Origin: Halobacillus litoralis
Lineage (GTDB): Bacteria > Bacillota > Bacilli > Bacillales > Halobacillaceae
DNA: 64,000 bases
NCBI RefSeq assembly: GCF_009856355.1
Contig: NZ_WMEW01000007.1
Coordinates: 62,001-126,000 of the forward strand
Direction: 5' to 3'
Positions within the stretch are counted from its first letter, which is position 1. The number at the start of each line of letters is the position of its first letter. The position numbers were made by a program, and so were the translations under genes. The notes beneath the pieces are model-generated. The model was given only the letters and a program-made list of their open reading frames with translations. It was not told the DNA's origin and searched no databases. This document shows, piece after piece, positions 51,495-59,883 of the stretch.

Positions 51495-53276
51495 ATGAGT
51501 GAATTAAAAGAGATGATTAAAGGTGGCGGATTTATTGTCGAGGACGTGACGGCGGACCAGGTCATCACGCCGGAGGATTTTACAGATGAACACTTGATGA
51601 TTGCCAAGACAGCCGAAGATTTTGTGCTTGGAGAAGTTGTTCCAAAGATTGAGAATCTGGAAAACCACGAATTTGAACATTCTGTTGCTCTTCTGAAAAA
51701 GGCGGGCGATCTGGGACTGCTCGGCGCCGATGTCCCTGAAGAGTATGGCGGCCTGCAGCTTGATAAAATCAGTTCATCCTTAATTACAGAGAAGTTCTCC
51801 CGTGCCGGCGGTTTTTCTGTCACTCATGGGGCGCACGTTGGAATTGGTTCACTTCCAATTGTATTTTTCGGAAACCATGATCAGAAAAATAAATATCTTC
51901 CTGTTCTTGCTGCTGGGGAGAAGATTGCCGCTTATGCCCTGACTGAGCCGGGCTCAGGATCTGATGCCCTCGGAGCTAAAACGACAGCGAAGCTTAATGA
52001 AGCCGGCACCCACTACATTTTGAACGGGGAAAAACAATGGATCACCAACTCTGCTTTTGCCGATGTATTTGTCGTTTATGCCAAGATTGATGGAGACAAA
52101 TTCACAGCCTTTATCGTAGAAAGGGAGTATCCAGGTGTATCCACGGGTCCGGAAGAGAAAAAGATGGGGATCAAGAGCTCATCGACCCGTACCCTCATTC
52201 TTGAAGATGCAGAGGTTCCAGTGGAAAACGTCCTTGGGGACATCGGAAAAGGCCACGTCATCGCCTTCAACATTCTGAATGTCGGTCGTTATAAACTGGC
52301 CATCGGCGGTGTGGGTGGAGCGAAGCGCGCCATTGAACTTTCTGTTAAATATGCCAAAGAAAGAAAACAGTTCAAAACCCCGATCGCTCAGTTCCCATTA
52401 ATTCAGGAGAAAATAGGATCGGTTGCAGCGAATACGTACGCCAATGAAAGCTCCGTCTACCGTACGGTGGGCTTGTTTGAACAAAGTATGGGTAAGCTTT
52501 CTGATGAAGAGCTGAAAGACGGGGCTGCTGTTGCCAAGGTTATTGCGGAGTATGCCATTGAATGCTCCTTGAATAAAGTGTTCGGAACAGAACTGCTCGA
52601 CTTTGCTTCGGATGAAGCTGTACAGATCCACGGGGGATATGGATTTATGGCGGAATACGAAGTAGAAAGAATGTACCGCGATTCCCGGATCAACCGGATT
52701 TTCGAAGGGACGAACGAAATCAACCGGATGATCGTACCGGGGACGCTCCTGAAGAAAGCGATGAAAGGCGAGCTTCCTCTCCTGCAGAAAGCGCAGGCAC
52801 TACAGGAGGAAATCATGATGATGATGCCGGAAGAGCCGGGTCTCGAGCCGCTGGAGCAGGAGAAATATTTAGTGAAGAATGCGAAGAAGATCGGTCTTCT
52901 TGCTGCTGGCCTTGCGGCACAGAAATATGGAGAAAAGCTGGATAAGGAACAGGAAGTCCTCGTTAACATCGCTGACATGGTCGGTGAGATTTACAATATG
53001 GAATCGGCTCTGCTCCGTACGGAGAAAGCCATCAGCCGTTCAGGAGAAGAAAAGAACAAGCAGAAGCTCCTCTACACCCAGGTGTACGTCCAGGAAGCGT
53101 TCAACCGTATCGAGGCTCACGCGAAAGAAACGCTGATTGCAGCTGAAACCGGGGATTCGCTTCGTATGATGCTCGGTGCGCTTCGTAAACTGACACGCCA
53201 TACGCCGACAAACGTCATTCCGAAGAAGCGGGAAATTGCCCGGGGATTAATTGAATCAGAAAAGTATTACGTATAA
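51495..53276 (+). CDS. fadE: Acyl-CoA dehydrogenase
   Basis: The 593-residue FAD enzyme introduces the trans-2 double bond in acyl-CoA. It shows YALTEPGSGSDALGAKTTAKL in pieces, QWITNSAFADVFVV, RKQFKTPIAQFPLIQEK and QIHGGYGFMAEYEVERMYRDSRINRIFEGTNEI in pieces, with a C-terminal extension (about 430-593) typical of the FadE group. The start has GGGGAGGC. It ends the fadNAE operon, with a terminator at 53284-53314. Confidence 0.95.
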   Translation: MSELKEMIKGGGFIVEDVTADQVITPEDFTDEHLMIAKTAEDFVLGEVVPKIENLENHEFEHSVALLKKAGDLGLLGADVPEEYGGLQLDKISSSLITEKFSRAGGFSVTHGAHVGIGSLPIVFFGNHDQKNKYLPVLAAGEKIAAYALTEPGSGSDALGAKTTAKLNEAGTHYILNGEKQWITNSAFADVFVVYAKIDGDKFTAFIVEREYPGVSTGPEEKKMGIKSSSTRTLILEDAEVPVENVLGDIGKGHVIAFNILNVGRYKLAIGGVGGAKRAIELSVKYAKERKQFKTPIAQFPLIQEKIGSVAANTYANESSVYRTVGLFEQSMGKLSDEELKDGAAVAKVIAEYAIECSLNKVFGTELLDFASDEAVQIHGGYGFMAEYEVERMYRDSRINRIFEGTNEINRMIVPGTLLKKAMKGELPLLQKAQALQEEIMMMMPEEPGLEPLEQEKYLVKNAKKIGLLAAGLAAQKYGEKLDKEQEVLVNIADMVGEIYNMESALLRTEKAISRSGEEKNKQKLLYTQVYVQEAFNRIEAHAKETLIAAETGDSLRMMLGALRKLTRHTPTNVIPKKREIARGLIESEKYYV

Positions 53277-53283
53277 TGTACAG

Positions 53284-53314
53284 GGCTGTCGAGAGCGTTC
53301 TCGGCAGCCTTTTT
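53284..53314 (+). terminator. Intrinsic terminator of fadNAE
   Basis: GGCTGTCGAGA and TCTCGGCAGCC (one G-U pair) form a hairpin followed by five T residues, seven bases after the fadE stop. Confidence 0.87.
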
Positions 53315-53572
53315 CATAAGAAGAAGCGCTGCTTGTCCACTCTGTTTATCCGAGGACGTTTTGTTGAAAATGCCTGGGCTGCCCACCGGGCCCCTCGCTT
53401 TTCCCAGCCTTAAAGGCGGGCGTTTTATCTTAGGGAGAGCTTTTCTGCAAGGCTTGTAAAAGGAGTATAAGGACAGTTGGAAAGAATGAGAAAAGGAATT
53501 GAAGGGAAAAGTAAATTTCGATGAAATGAATGTCTCCATTGTGATAAAATAAGACATAACAAGTTGGAAGGA
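53315..53572. other. Intergenic stretch without a recognised gene
   Basis: About 260 bp between the fadE terminator and the yusI-like gene. It has a GC-rich patch near 53371-53420 (GGGCTGCCCACCGGGCCCCTC) with no match to the repeat family. A possible promoter for the downstream gene is near 53545 (TAAAAT). I see nothing else. Confidence 0.5.
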
Positions 53573-53582
53573 GGAGGAGCAT

Positions 53583-53942
53583 ATGCCTGTTACCTTCTAC
53601 TGGTACCCCAATTGTGGTACTTGTAAAAAAGCGAAGAAATGGCTGGATGATGAAGGGGTTGCTTACGAGCCCGTACATATTGTTGAACACCCCCCTTCTC
53701 AGGAGGAGTTGAAAAACCTGGCAGCCAGGAGTGAAAAACCTTTGAAGAAGTTTTTCAACACCAGTGGGAAGAAGTATAGGGAATTAAACTTGAAGGAAAA
53801 GCTGAAAGAAGCTGATGAAGAAGAGATGCTGCGGCTGCTGTCTTCGGACGGTATGCTTATCAAACGGCCGATTGTGACCGATGGAACGAACGTAACCGTA
53901 GGTTTTAAAGCTGATGAATTTGATAACGTCTGGGGCAGATGA
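53583..53942 (+). CDS. ArsC/Spx-fold protein, YusI-like
   Basis: The 119-residue protein has the arsenate-reductase-like fold with YPNCGTCKKAKKWLDDEGV (CxxC near residues 11-14), LKKFFNTSGKKYRELNLKEK and SDGMLIKRPIVTDG. B. subtilis YusI occupies the same place. It could be a thiol oxidoreductase; arsenate reduction is not shown. The start has GGAAGGAGGAGG. Confidence 0.85.
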   Translation: MPVTFYWYPNCGTCKKAKKWLDDEGVAYEPVHIVEHPPSQEELKNLAARSEKPLKKFFNTSGKKYRELNLKEKLKEADEEEMLRLLSSDGMLIKRPIVTDGTNVTVGFKADEFDNVWGR

Positions 53943-54026
53943 GCAGAACATTGGAAATAAAAGCGTAAGGCTTTTATGTTTATAACTGTTGTTACACTAA
54001 AACAAGAACTGTGGAGGTAATCGAAT

Positions 54027-54410
54027 ATGAGCTTACCAAAAGATCTGCGTTATTCTCAGGAACATGAATGGGTAAAAGAAGAAGGGGAAAAAGTAAGAGT
54101 CGGAATCACGGACTTTGCTCAATCTGAACTTGGGGACATCGTGTTTGTAGAGCTTCCTGAAGTAGGGGAGGAACTGAAAACAGATGAGCCTTTCGGAAGT
54201 GTGGAATCTGTTAAAACGGTTTCCGAATTGTATGCTCCGATCAGTGGTAAAGTGGTGGAAGTGAATGAAGACCTGGAAGACAGTCCTGAATTTGTGAACG
54301 AGTCCCCTTATGATAAAGCCTGGATGGTTGTTGTTGAACCAAGCGACTCTTCTGAAGTTGAGCAGCTTATGTCCTCAGAAGAATATGAAGCGATGATTGA
54401 TGAAGATTAA
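54027..54410 (+). CDS. gcvH: Glycine cleavage system H protein
   Basis: The 127-residue lipoyl carrier shows [33 protein letters not shown] and the lipoylation site in [18 protein letters not shown] (Lys64). In Bacillus, GcvH is also the entry point for lipoate assembly on other complexes, which fits its location away from gcvT and gcvP. The start has GTGGAGGTAA. Confidence 0.96.
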   Translation: MSLPKDLRYSQEHEWVKEEGEKVRVGITDFAQSELGDIVFVELPEVGEELKTDEPFGSVESVKTVSELYAPISGKVVEVNEDLEDSPEFVNESPYDKAWMVVVEPSDSSEVEQLMSSEEYEAMIDED

Positions 54411-54489
54411 TGAAAACAGGTAAGCCGTTGTACAGGCAGGACTGATGTTTCCTTGTCTGACATGATCGTGCTTGATCTTAATCATGTTC

Positions 54490-54518
54490 AGACCATGCCC
54501 CAGGGCATGGTCTGTTTC
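54490..54518 (+). terminator. Intrinsic terminator of gcvH
   Basis: AGACCATGCC and GGCATGGTCT form a perfect hairpin with a four-base loop, followed by GTTTCT, a weak T run. It is 80 bp after gcvH. Confidence 0.7.
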
Positions 54519-54537
54519 TATATAGTAGGTGATGAAG

Positions 54538-54885
54538 ATGGATGGAGAACGGATTGTGATTGTTGAAGGGATTACTGATAAGAAAAAATTAAACAAAGTG
54601 CTGGATGAGAAGATTGAGATCATCTGTACGCATGGAACGCTCGGTATTGAGCGGATGGAAGAAATGATCTTCGAGCATAACCTGGATGAACGAACCGTCT
54701 ATATCCTCGTCGATGAAGATGATTCAGGCTTTAAACTTCGGAAGATGCTGACAGAAGAACTGCCGCACGCCGAGCATATTTATATTGATAAAGCCTTTAG
54801 AGAAGTGGCGGCTACTCCCGAGCCGGAACTCGCCCGTGCCCTGTTAAGCCGTCATTTCAGCGTAAAGTCGATGTATTTAATTTAG
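54538..54885 (+). CDS. Toprim-domain protein, YusF-like
   Basis: The 115-residue protein is a single toprim domain: ERIVIVEGITDKKKLNKVL with the catalytic glutamate, and VYILVDEDDSGFKLRKML with the DxD pair. Relatives include RNase M5, and small members such as YusF are of unknown function. The start is one of three close codons (GTG 54529, ATG 54532, ATG 54538). It precedes the thioredoxin-like gene by nine bases. Confidence 0.85.
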   Translation: MDGERIVIVEGITDKKKLNKVLDEKIEIICTHGTLGIERMEEMIFEHNLDERTVYILVDEDDSGFKLRKMLTEELPHAEHIYIDKAFREVAATPEPELARALLSRHFSVKSMYLI

Positions 54886-54894
54886 GAGGAAGTT

Positions 54895-55203
54895 TTGCAG
54901 AATTTAATACAAAATGAGGCAGCCCGGGTGCTGTCCTCGTATGAAAAAACGATGACATTTATTCACAGCCCTTTCTGCGGGACGTGCCACCTTGCCCGCA
55001 AAATGCTGATAACGTTGGAAGAGATGTATGAAAAACCACTATTCAAGGAAATGAACGCCTCTCTGCATCCTTCATTGATGGAGCATTATCGAGTTGAAAG
55101 TGTTCCATGCCTCTTAATCACACATAAAGGAGAAGTTCTTGAAAAGGTCTATGCTTTTCAATCCGTCCCACACATGTATGAAAAGATTATTCCGTATCTA
55201 TAA
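54895..55203 (+). CDS. Thioredoxin-like protein, YusE-like
   Basis: The 102-residue protein has a thioredoxin fold with the redox motif FCGTCHLARKML (CxxC, about 24-27) and the cis-proline segment ESVPCLLITHKGEVLEK. It uses a TTG start with AGGAGGAAG. It is probably a cytoplasmic thiol reductase; B. subtilis has yusE here. Confidence 0.85.
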   Translation: MQNLIQNEAARVLSSYEKTMTFIHSPFCGTCHLARKMLITLEEMYEKPLFKEMNASLHPSLMEHYRVESVPCLLITHKGEVLEKVYAFQSVPHMYEKIIPYL

Positions 55204-55241
55204 CCCGCCTTTATTCCCCGGGAAATGACAAGTTGAAAAAC

Positions 55242-55284
55242 AAGGCCAAACCCGTCCTATATATCTTAGGACGGGTTTGGCCTT
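55242..55284. terminator. Strong bidirectional intrinsic terminator
   Basis: AAGGCCAAACCCGTCCT pairs perfectly with AGGACGGGTTTGGCCTT (17 bp) between convergent yusE-like and TlpA-like genes. No repeat element is present at this junction. Confidence 0.92.
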
Positions 55285-55311
55285 ATTTCTTACGTCAATA
55301 CCATGGATTTT

Positions 55312-55731
55312 TTAAACGATTTCACCTAAAGACTGAACAATATCAAGGAAGGAAGCTTTATCCCCGAAAGTTCGGTGAATCCTGCCTTCCTGGTCAATGA
55401 TAATGGTGGAAGGGACGCCCTGGCACGCAAACGTATCATAGAAGTGCCGCCCATCATCCAGCAATGTGGGCTGCTTCAAAAACTTTTCGGCATATTCTTT
55501 TCCAGCTTCCGTACTGCGTTCACGGCCCGGGACGTTGATCGTGACCATCTCGACTTTATCTTTATCCATTGTTTCAAAAAGCTGCTCTTTTTTAGGCAGG
55601 TCTCTTCCGCAGTCAGGACACCAGGAGGCCCAGAAAGTCAGGACGATCACTTTCCCTAAATGATCGCTCAAATGATAGGTGAATGGTTGATCGATATATG
55701 GCAGTTCGAATAGAGGCGCGCGTTCCTTCAT
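55312..55731 (-). CDS. TlpA-like thiol-disulfide oxidoreductase
   Basis: The 139-residue protein has the redoxin fold with VLTFWASWCPDCGRDLPKK (CPDC) and the cis-proline segment QGVPSTIIIDQEG. It has no signal peptide or anchor from this start, so it appears cytoplasmic. The start has GCAAGGAGATG. It is divergent from the SAM-riboswitch-led methionine transporter. Confidence 0.85.
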   Translation of the reverse strand: MKERAPLFELPYIDQPFTYHLSDHLGKVIVLTFWASWCPDCGRDLPKKEQLFETMDKDKVEMVTINVPGRERSTEAGKEYAEKFLKQPTLLDDGRHFYDTFACQGVPSTIIIDQEGRIHRTFGDKASFLDIVQSLGEIV

Positions 55732-55775
55732 GATTTCATCTCCTTGCTGTAAAAATGTACCTGTGCATGTTTTCT

Positions 55776-55805
55776 TTGACGTTCATACAGACTCCATGCT
55801 AACAT
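55776..55805 (+). promoter_or_regulatory. Promoter of the first SAM riboswitch
   Basis: TTGACG (55776-55781) and TAACAT (55800-55805) are 18 bp apart, about 30 bp before the first S-box aptamer. Confidence 0.6.
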
Positions 55806-55833
55806 AACATATAATTTCATAGCGACATCATAA

Positions 55834-55973
55834 CTTATCCAGAGTGGTGGAGGGACTGGCCCTTTGAAACCCGGCAACCGGCTTGAAAGCACGGTGCTAA
55901 ATCCTGCAGAGCGTAATGCTTTGATAGATGAGATTCCGTACAGTCTCTTCTATACAAAGGAAGAGATTTTTTT
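55834..55973 (+). promoter_or_regulatory. SAM-I riboswitch 1 (S-box) with its own terminator
   Basis: The aptamer (55834-55932) shows CTTATCCAGAGTGGTGGAGG, GGGACTGGCCC-type core, AAACCCGGCAACCGGC, GGTGCTAAATCCTGCAGAG and closes with GATGAG, which pairs with CTTATC in P1. A terminator follows (TCTCTTC 55944-55950, GAAGAGA 55960-55966, then seven T). No gene lies between it and the second riboswitch. It would stop transcription when S-adenosylmethionine is plentiful. Confidence 0.93.
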
Positions 55974-56017
55974 GTGTCTCCGGCTGTTCTTCTTTTCTGA
56001 AAAGTGGCTCATTTCTG

Positions 56018-56046
56018 TTGACACGATGAGGGTAGAGTGCTAAAAT
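56018..56046 (+). promoter_or_regulatory. Promoter of the second SAM riboswitch
   Basis: TTGACA (56018-56023) and TAAAAT (56041-56046) are 17 bp apart, close to consensus, between the two riboswitches. Confidence 0.72.
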
Positions 56047-56102
56047 CCACTTTGTAGTTATGAAATGAATTAAAGCAGTAATAATTTAATAAGCTAAAAT
56101 CT

Positions 56103-56273
56103 CTTATCCAGAGTGGCGGAGGGACTGGCCCTACGATGCCCGGCAACCAGCAGGTGTAACCGACCTGTCAAGGTGCCAAATCCTGCAGAGCATAACAGCT
56201 CTGACAGATGAGAGAACAGAAGATACATTGTTATTGAAACGCCATTCTGTTCTCGAACAGAATGGCGTTTTTT
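56103..56273 (+). promoter_or_regulatory. SAM-I riboswitch 2 (S-box) in front of metNIQ
   Basis: The aptamer (56103-56212) shows CTTATCCAGAGTGGCGGAGG, ATGCCCGGCAACCAGC, AAGGTGCCAAATCCTGCAGAG and closing GATGAG. The terminator is at 56238-56273 (AACGCCATTCTGTTC/GAACAGAATGGCGTT, then T). GAGAACAGAA (56212-56221) can pair perfectly with TTCTGTTCTC (56245-56254) as an antiterminator, the standard S-box switch. It controls methionine import. Confidence 0.95.
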
Positions 56274-56292
56274 GAATGGGAGGGAACACATC

Positions 56293-57318
56293 ATGATTAC
56301 AATCAAGGATCTTTCTAAAGTTTTTCAAACGAAGGATCGGGAAGTGAAAGCTGTTGATGGCTTAAGCCTTACGATAAATAAAGGGGAAATCTACGGCGTC
56401 ATTGGTTATAGTGGAGCGGGTAAAAGTACTTTTATCCGGCTGTTGAACCGTTTGGAGGATCCAACAGAAGGCAGCATCCACGTCGGTGATCAGGATTTAA
56501 CGGGCCTCAGTAAGAATAAACTGCGTATCGCCCGCCAGGATATCGGAATGATTTTTCAGCATTTCAATCTGCTTTGGTCCAGAACAGTCTATGATAACAT
56601 CGCTTTTCCGCTGGAAATTGCCGGTGTACCGAAGGAGGAGCGGAGCCGAAGAGTCAACGAACTGATTGACCTGGTCGGTTTATCCGGCAGAGGGAACTCC
56701 TATCCATCCCAGTTGAGTGGTGGACAGAAACAGCGTGTAGGAATTGCCAGGGCGCTTGCCAACAATCCGAAAGTCCTTCTTTGCGACGAAGCTACATCCG
56801 CCCTGGACCCGGAAACGACGGACTCTATATTGGATCTTCTCGTTGATATCAACGAAAAGCTCGGACTGACCATTGTACTGATTACCCACGAAATGCACGT
56901 CATCCGTAAAATTTGTCATCAAGTGGCAGTTATGGAACAGGGGAAAATCGTTGAAAAAGGCGATGTGCTGGACGTATTCCTTCACCCCGAACAACCAGTG
57001 ACGAAGAAATTCGTTGACCAGGTAATGGGCGATCAGGAAAAAGAGCATTCTCTGAAATTGATTAAAGATAAGTACCAGTCCGGCAAAATAGTCCGGCTGC
57101 ATTTTGTAGGAGAAAGTACCAACCAGGCGCTGATCAGTGAGGTCTCCAGGAAATTCGTCCTGGATGTCAATATTCTTCACGGGAAGATCACGCAGACGCA
57201 AAAAGGAGCTTACGGAACGATGTTTGTCCAGTTTGTTGGAGACGATGAGGAAGCAGCCCGGGCGATCGAATATATACGCTCGACTTCTGTGGAAGTGGAG
57301 GTGAACCCGGATGCTTAA
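56293..57318 (+). CDS. metN: Methionine ABC transporter, ATP-binding protein
   Basis: The 341-residue ATPase has Walker A GYSGAGKST, the signature LSGGQKQRVGIARAL, Walker B VLLCDEATSALDP and the H-loop ITHEMHV, followed by a C-terminal NIL domain (about 265-341) that senses methionine in this family. The ATG at 56293 follows GGGAGGGA. It overlaps metI by eight bases. Directly controlled by SAM riboswitch 2. Confidence 0.96.
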   Translation: MITIKDLSKVFQTKDREVKAVDGLSLTINKGEIYGVIGYSGAGKSTFIRLLNRLEDPTEGSIHVGDQDLTGLSKNKLRIARQDIGMIFQHFNLLWSRTVYDNIAFPLEIAGVPKEERSRRVNELIDLVGLSGRGNSYPSQLSGGQKQRVGIARALANNPKVLLCDEATSALDPETTDSILDLLVDINEKLGLTIVLITHEMHVIRKICHQVAVMEQGKIVEKGDVLDVFLHPEQPVTKKFVDQVMGDQEKEHSLKLIKDKYQSGKIVRLHFVGESTNQALISEVSRKFVLDVNILHGKITQTQKGAYGTMFVQFVGDDEEAARAIEYIRSTSVEVEVNPDA

Positions 57319-57979
57319 TGGATTACTGCCAAACGTACGCATGGAGGACATGATTACAGCAACAAATGAAACGTTGTATATGACTCTGATTTCCGTAGCC
57401 GGCACATTTATCCTCGGGATCCTGCTCGGCCTGCTGCTTTATTTATCTGGTCCGGGAGGGCTCTGGCAGAACAAAGTGGTCAATGCGGTGACAGCTTCTG
57501 TCGTAAACATTTTCCGTGCCATTCCTTTTATTATATTGATCCTGCTTCTGTTCCCGTTTACAGACTTCTTGATTGGAACGATCCGCGGTCCGAACGCAGC
57601 ACTTCCGGCGTTAATTATCGGAGGAGCTCCGTTTTATGCGAGACTTGTGGAGATTGCATTGAAGGAAGTGGAAAAAGGTGTCGTGGAGGCAGCGAAGGCG
57701 ATGGGAGCTAAATCATCAACGATCATTTTCAAAGTCCTTCTGCCTGAATCCATGCCTGCCCTTATTTCAGGAATTACGGTGACCGCTATTGCATTGATTG
57801 GTTATACCGCCGTGGCGGGTGCGATTGGTGCCGGTGGTCTTGGGGACTTTGCTTATTTCTACGGTTTCCAGCGTAGTAATTTCGATGTTGTCTTCATTTG
57901 CACGGTGCTCATCATTATTATTGTGTTTATTTTCCAATTCATCGGAGATTATGCTTCCCGTAAATTGGACAAAAGATAA
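57311..57979 (+). CDS. metI: Methionine ABC transporter, permease
   Basis: The 222-residue membrane protein has five to six transmembrane segments and the EAA motif VVEAAKAMGAKSSTIIFKVLLPESMPALISG in two pieces (about 120-155). It forms the channel with MetN. Translation is coupled to metN by the overlap. Confidence 0.95.
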   Translation: MLNGLLPNVRMEDMITATNETLYMTLISVAGTFILGILLGLLLYLSGPGGLWQNKVVNAVTASVVNIFRAIPFIILILLLFPFTDFLIGTIRGPNAALPALIIGGAPFYARLVEIALKEVEKGVVEAAKAMGAKSSTIIFKVLLPESMPALISGITVTAIALIGYTAVAGAIGAGGLGDFAYFYGFQRSNFDVVFICTVLIIIIVFIFQFIGDYASRKLDKR

Positions 57980-58002
57980 AAAACAAAAGGGAGAGATTCG
58001 TC

Positions 58003-58845
58003 ATGAAAAAAATCTGGACATCAGCGGCTGCGCTGTTATTGGTTCTCATTCTTGCCGCCTGCGGTTCTTCTGAGGAAGATTCCTCCAGCGGTGAAGGAAA
58101 TACGGAAATTACAGTAGGAGCAACAAGTGTTCCTCACGCCGAAGTTCTTGAAGAAGCAAAGCCGCTTCTTGAAGAAGAAGGGATTACGTTAAATATTGAG
58201 GAGTATCAGGATTACATCCTTCCAAACCAGGACCTGGCCGAAGGACGTATTGATGCAAACTATTTCCAGACGATTCCTTATATGGAACTTCAAGAGCAGG
58301 ATAATGAAGATTATGATTTTGCCAATCTCGGCGGGATTCACATTGAGCCCATCGGTGTGTACTCCCAAAAGTATGACAACCTTGAAGACGTAGAAGAAGG
58401 TACCGAATTCGTAATGAGCCGTTCTGTATCCACCCACGGCCGTGTATTGACACTTCTTGAAAAAGAAGGATTGATCAAACTGGACGAGAGTGTGGAAAAA
58501 GTGGATGCCACGGTCAATGATATTGTCGAGAACCCTAAAAACCTTCAGTTTGATACCGGCGTGGACGCAGCCGGCCTTCCTGAAGTGTATAACAAAGAGG
58601 AAGAAGTCCTTGTAGCGATTAACACGAACTACGCGATTGAAGCTGACCTTGTGCCCAAAGAGGATGCCATCATTCTTGAAGGGACAAACTCCCCTTATGT
58701 GAACGTCATCGCTGCTCAAAGCAAAGATGAGGACAATGAGGCCTTGAACACGCTTGTGGAAGTCCTGCGTTCTGAAGACATTCAAACCTTCATTGAAGAG
58801 GAATACGAAGGAGCAGTTATCCCTGTCTCCGGCGATTCTGAATAA
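58003..58845 (+). CDS. metQ: Methionine-binding lipoprotein
   Basis: The 280-residue lipoprotein has a signal peptide ending LAACGSSEED (lipid-modified Cys20) and the NlpA/MetQ fold with ITVGATSVPHAEVLEEAKPLL, DANYFQTIPYME and ALVAINTNYAIEADL-like sequence near 210. It captures methionine outside the cell. It follows metI by 23 bp and ends the operon at a strong terminator. Confidence 0.95.
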   Translation: MKKIWTSAAALLLVLILAACGSSEEDSSSGEGNTEITVGATSVPHAEVLEEAKPLLEEEGITLNIEEYQDYILPNQDLAEGRIDANYFQTIPYMELQEQDNEDYDFANLGGIHIEPIGVYSQKYDNLEDVEEGTEFVMSRSVSTHGRVLTLLEKEGLIKLDESVEKVDATVNDIVENPKNLQFDTGVDAAGLPEVYNKEEEVLVAINTNYAIEADLVPKEDAIILEGTNSPYVNVIAAQSKDEDNEALNTLVEVLRSEDIQTFIEEEYEGAVIPVSGDSE

Positions 58846-58852
58846 CGGATAA

Positions 58853-58896
58853 AATAAGTGACTGCGGTTTATACTAACCGCAGTCACTTATTTTTT
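58853..58896 (+). terminator. Intrinsic terminator of metNIQ
   Basis: AATAAGTGACTGCGGTT pairs with AACCGCAGTCACTTATT and is followed by T residues, seven bases after the metQ stop. It ends just before the ribosome binding site of the next gene. Confidence 0.9.
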
Positions 58897-58911
58897 ATGG
58901 GAGGTTTTAAC

Positions 58912-59277
58912 ATGCAGGATCAGAGTATGACGTGGACGCAGACATATTTACATGATTATAAAGAAGGAATGGGTGTCTTTGCGGAACACATGCCTGAAGT
59001 CGCTCATCAATTCAGTCAGTTTTCCCAGGAGTGTTTTAAAGCCGGAGAGCTTTCACAAAAAGACAAGCAGCTGATGGCTCTCGGAATCAGCATCGTGGCC
59101 CAGGATGAATATTGTATGATCTACCACACAAAAGGCTGTGTCGATCAAGGAGCTTCTGAAAAAGAGATTTTAGAAGCCTGCGGAGTAGCGGCAGCTTTCG
59201 GAGGAGGGGCAGCTCTCAGCCAGGCGGTCACTCTTGTCCAGGACGCCTATAGTGATTTAACGAATAACATCAACTAA
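58912..59277 (+). CDS. yurZ: Carboxymuconolactone decarboxylase-family protein, YurZ-like
   Basis: The 121-residue protein is an AhpD-like helical domain: LSQKDKQLMALGISIVAQDEYCMIYHTKGCVDQGASEKEILEACGVA in pieces (about 45-92). The usual catalytic CxxC is here C-x6-C with a nearby histidine (EYCMIYHTKGC), so peroxidase-type thiol chemistry is possible but not certain. B. subtilis yurZ occupies the same position between metNPQ and suf. The start has GGGAGGTTTT. Confidence 0.85.
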   Translation: MQDQSMTWTQTYLHDYKEGMGVFAEHMPEVAHQFSQFSQECFKAGELSQKDKQLMALGISIVAQDEYCMIYHTKGCVDQGASEKEILEACGVAAAFGGGAALSQAVTLVQDAYSDLTNNIN

Positions 59278-59491
59278 TTGAATAGTTAGAAAATTGAAGA
59301 AAAACAAATGTATTAAATGGAAATGCGATTATTAAACGCTTACATCCGCCTGCGGGTCCGCACATGAATGAAAATACGGTTTCAGCCGATTTTATACAGG
59401 GTAAAGTTTTATGATAACCTAAATTGTGTAAATAATCTGAAAGGGTTGATTCGTTATTAATGACCATCTGCAGTTGAATTACACCTCTGAA

Positions 59492-59644
59492 ATGGAAAAG
59501 GCTATGCATCAGGCTCACAACACGAGTTATGCGGAATACAGCCGGAGACTGGACACTCGGCTGGAAGTAGAACAAAAGCGTCAGCGCGAATTCGAAATGA
59601 CTCAGAAAATGCATGCCCAGGTGGATCGTCAATTGCATAAATAA
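59492..59644 (+). CDS. Small coiled-coil protein of 50 residues, unknown
   Basis: The frame (MEKAMHQAHNTSYAEYSRRL..., ending VDRQLHK) is rich in charged and glutamine residues and looks helical. It can be extended to a TTG at 59474. No clear Shine-Dalgarno sequence precedes the ATG. It is followed by a good terminator at 59662-59690, which supports it being transcribed. I do not recognise the family. Confidence 0.45.
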   Translation: MEKAMHQAHNTSYAEYSRRLDTRLEVEQKRQREFEMTQKMHAQVDRQLHK

Positions 59645-59661
59645 TGTTTAGGAACGAATCG

Positions 59662-59690
59662 ATCAGGTGGCTTTAGTCACCTGATTTTTT
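59662..59690 (+). terminator. Intrinsic terminator before suf
   Basis: ATCAGGTG and CACCTGAT form a hairpin followed by six T residues, 18 bp after the small ORF and 190 bp before sufC. Confidence 0.87.
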
Positions 59691-59883
59691 CATGTTATAC
59701 TAATGTAGGAAAGTGAGAATGTACATGAATCAATGTCCAGTTTCCCCTTCCTTTTTAACGGTGGGAAAAAGTTGATTACAAATAAAAAATGATTTAAGAT
59801 TATAATGAGAATAAATTGAGAATGAATGTTTGTTTTCAGTCTGACTGGACATTCGATAATAATAGATACTGGAGGTATACATT

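Noticed and set aside
53371..53420. GC-rich patch after fadE as another repeat copy
   Set aside because: It shares no alignable block with core 1, core 2 or the ends of the family.
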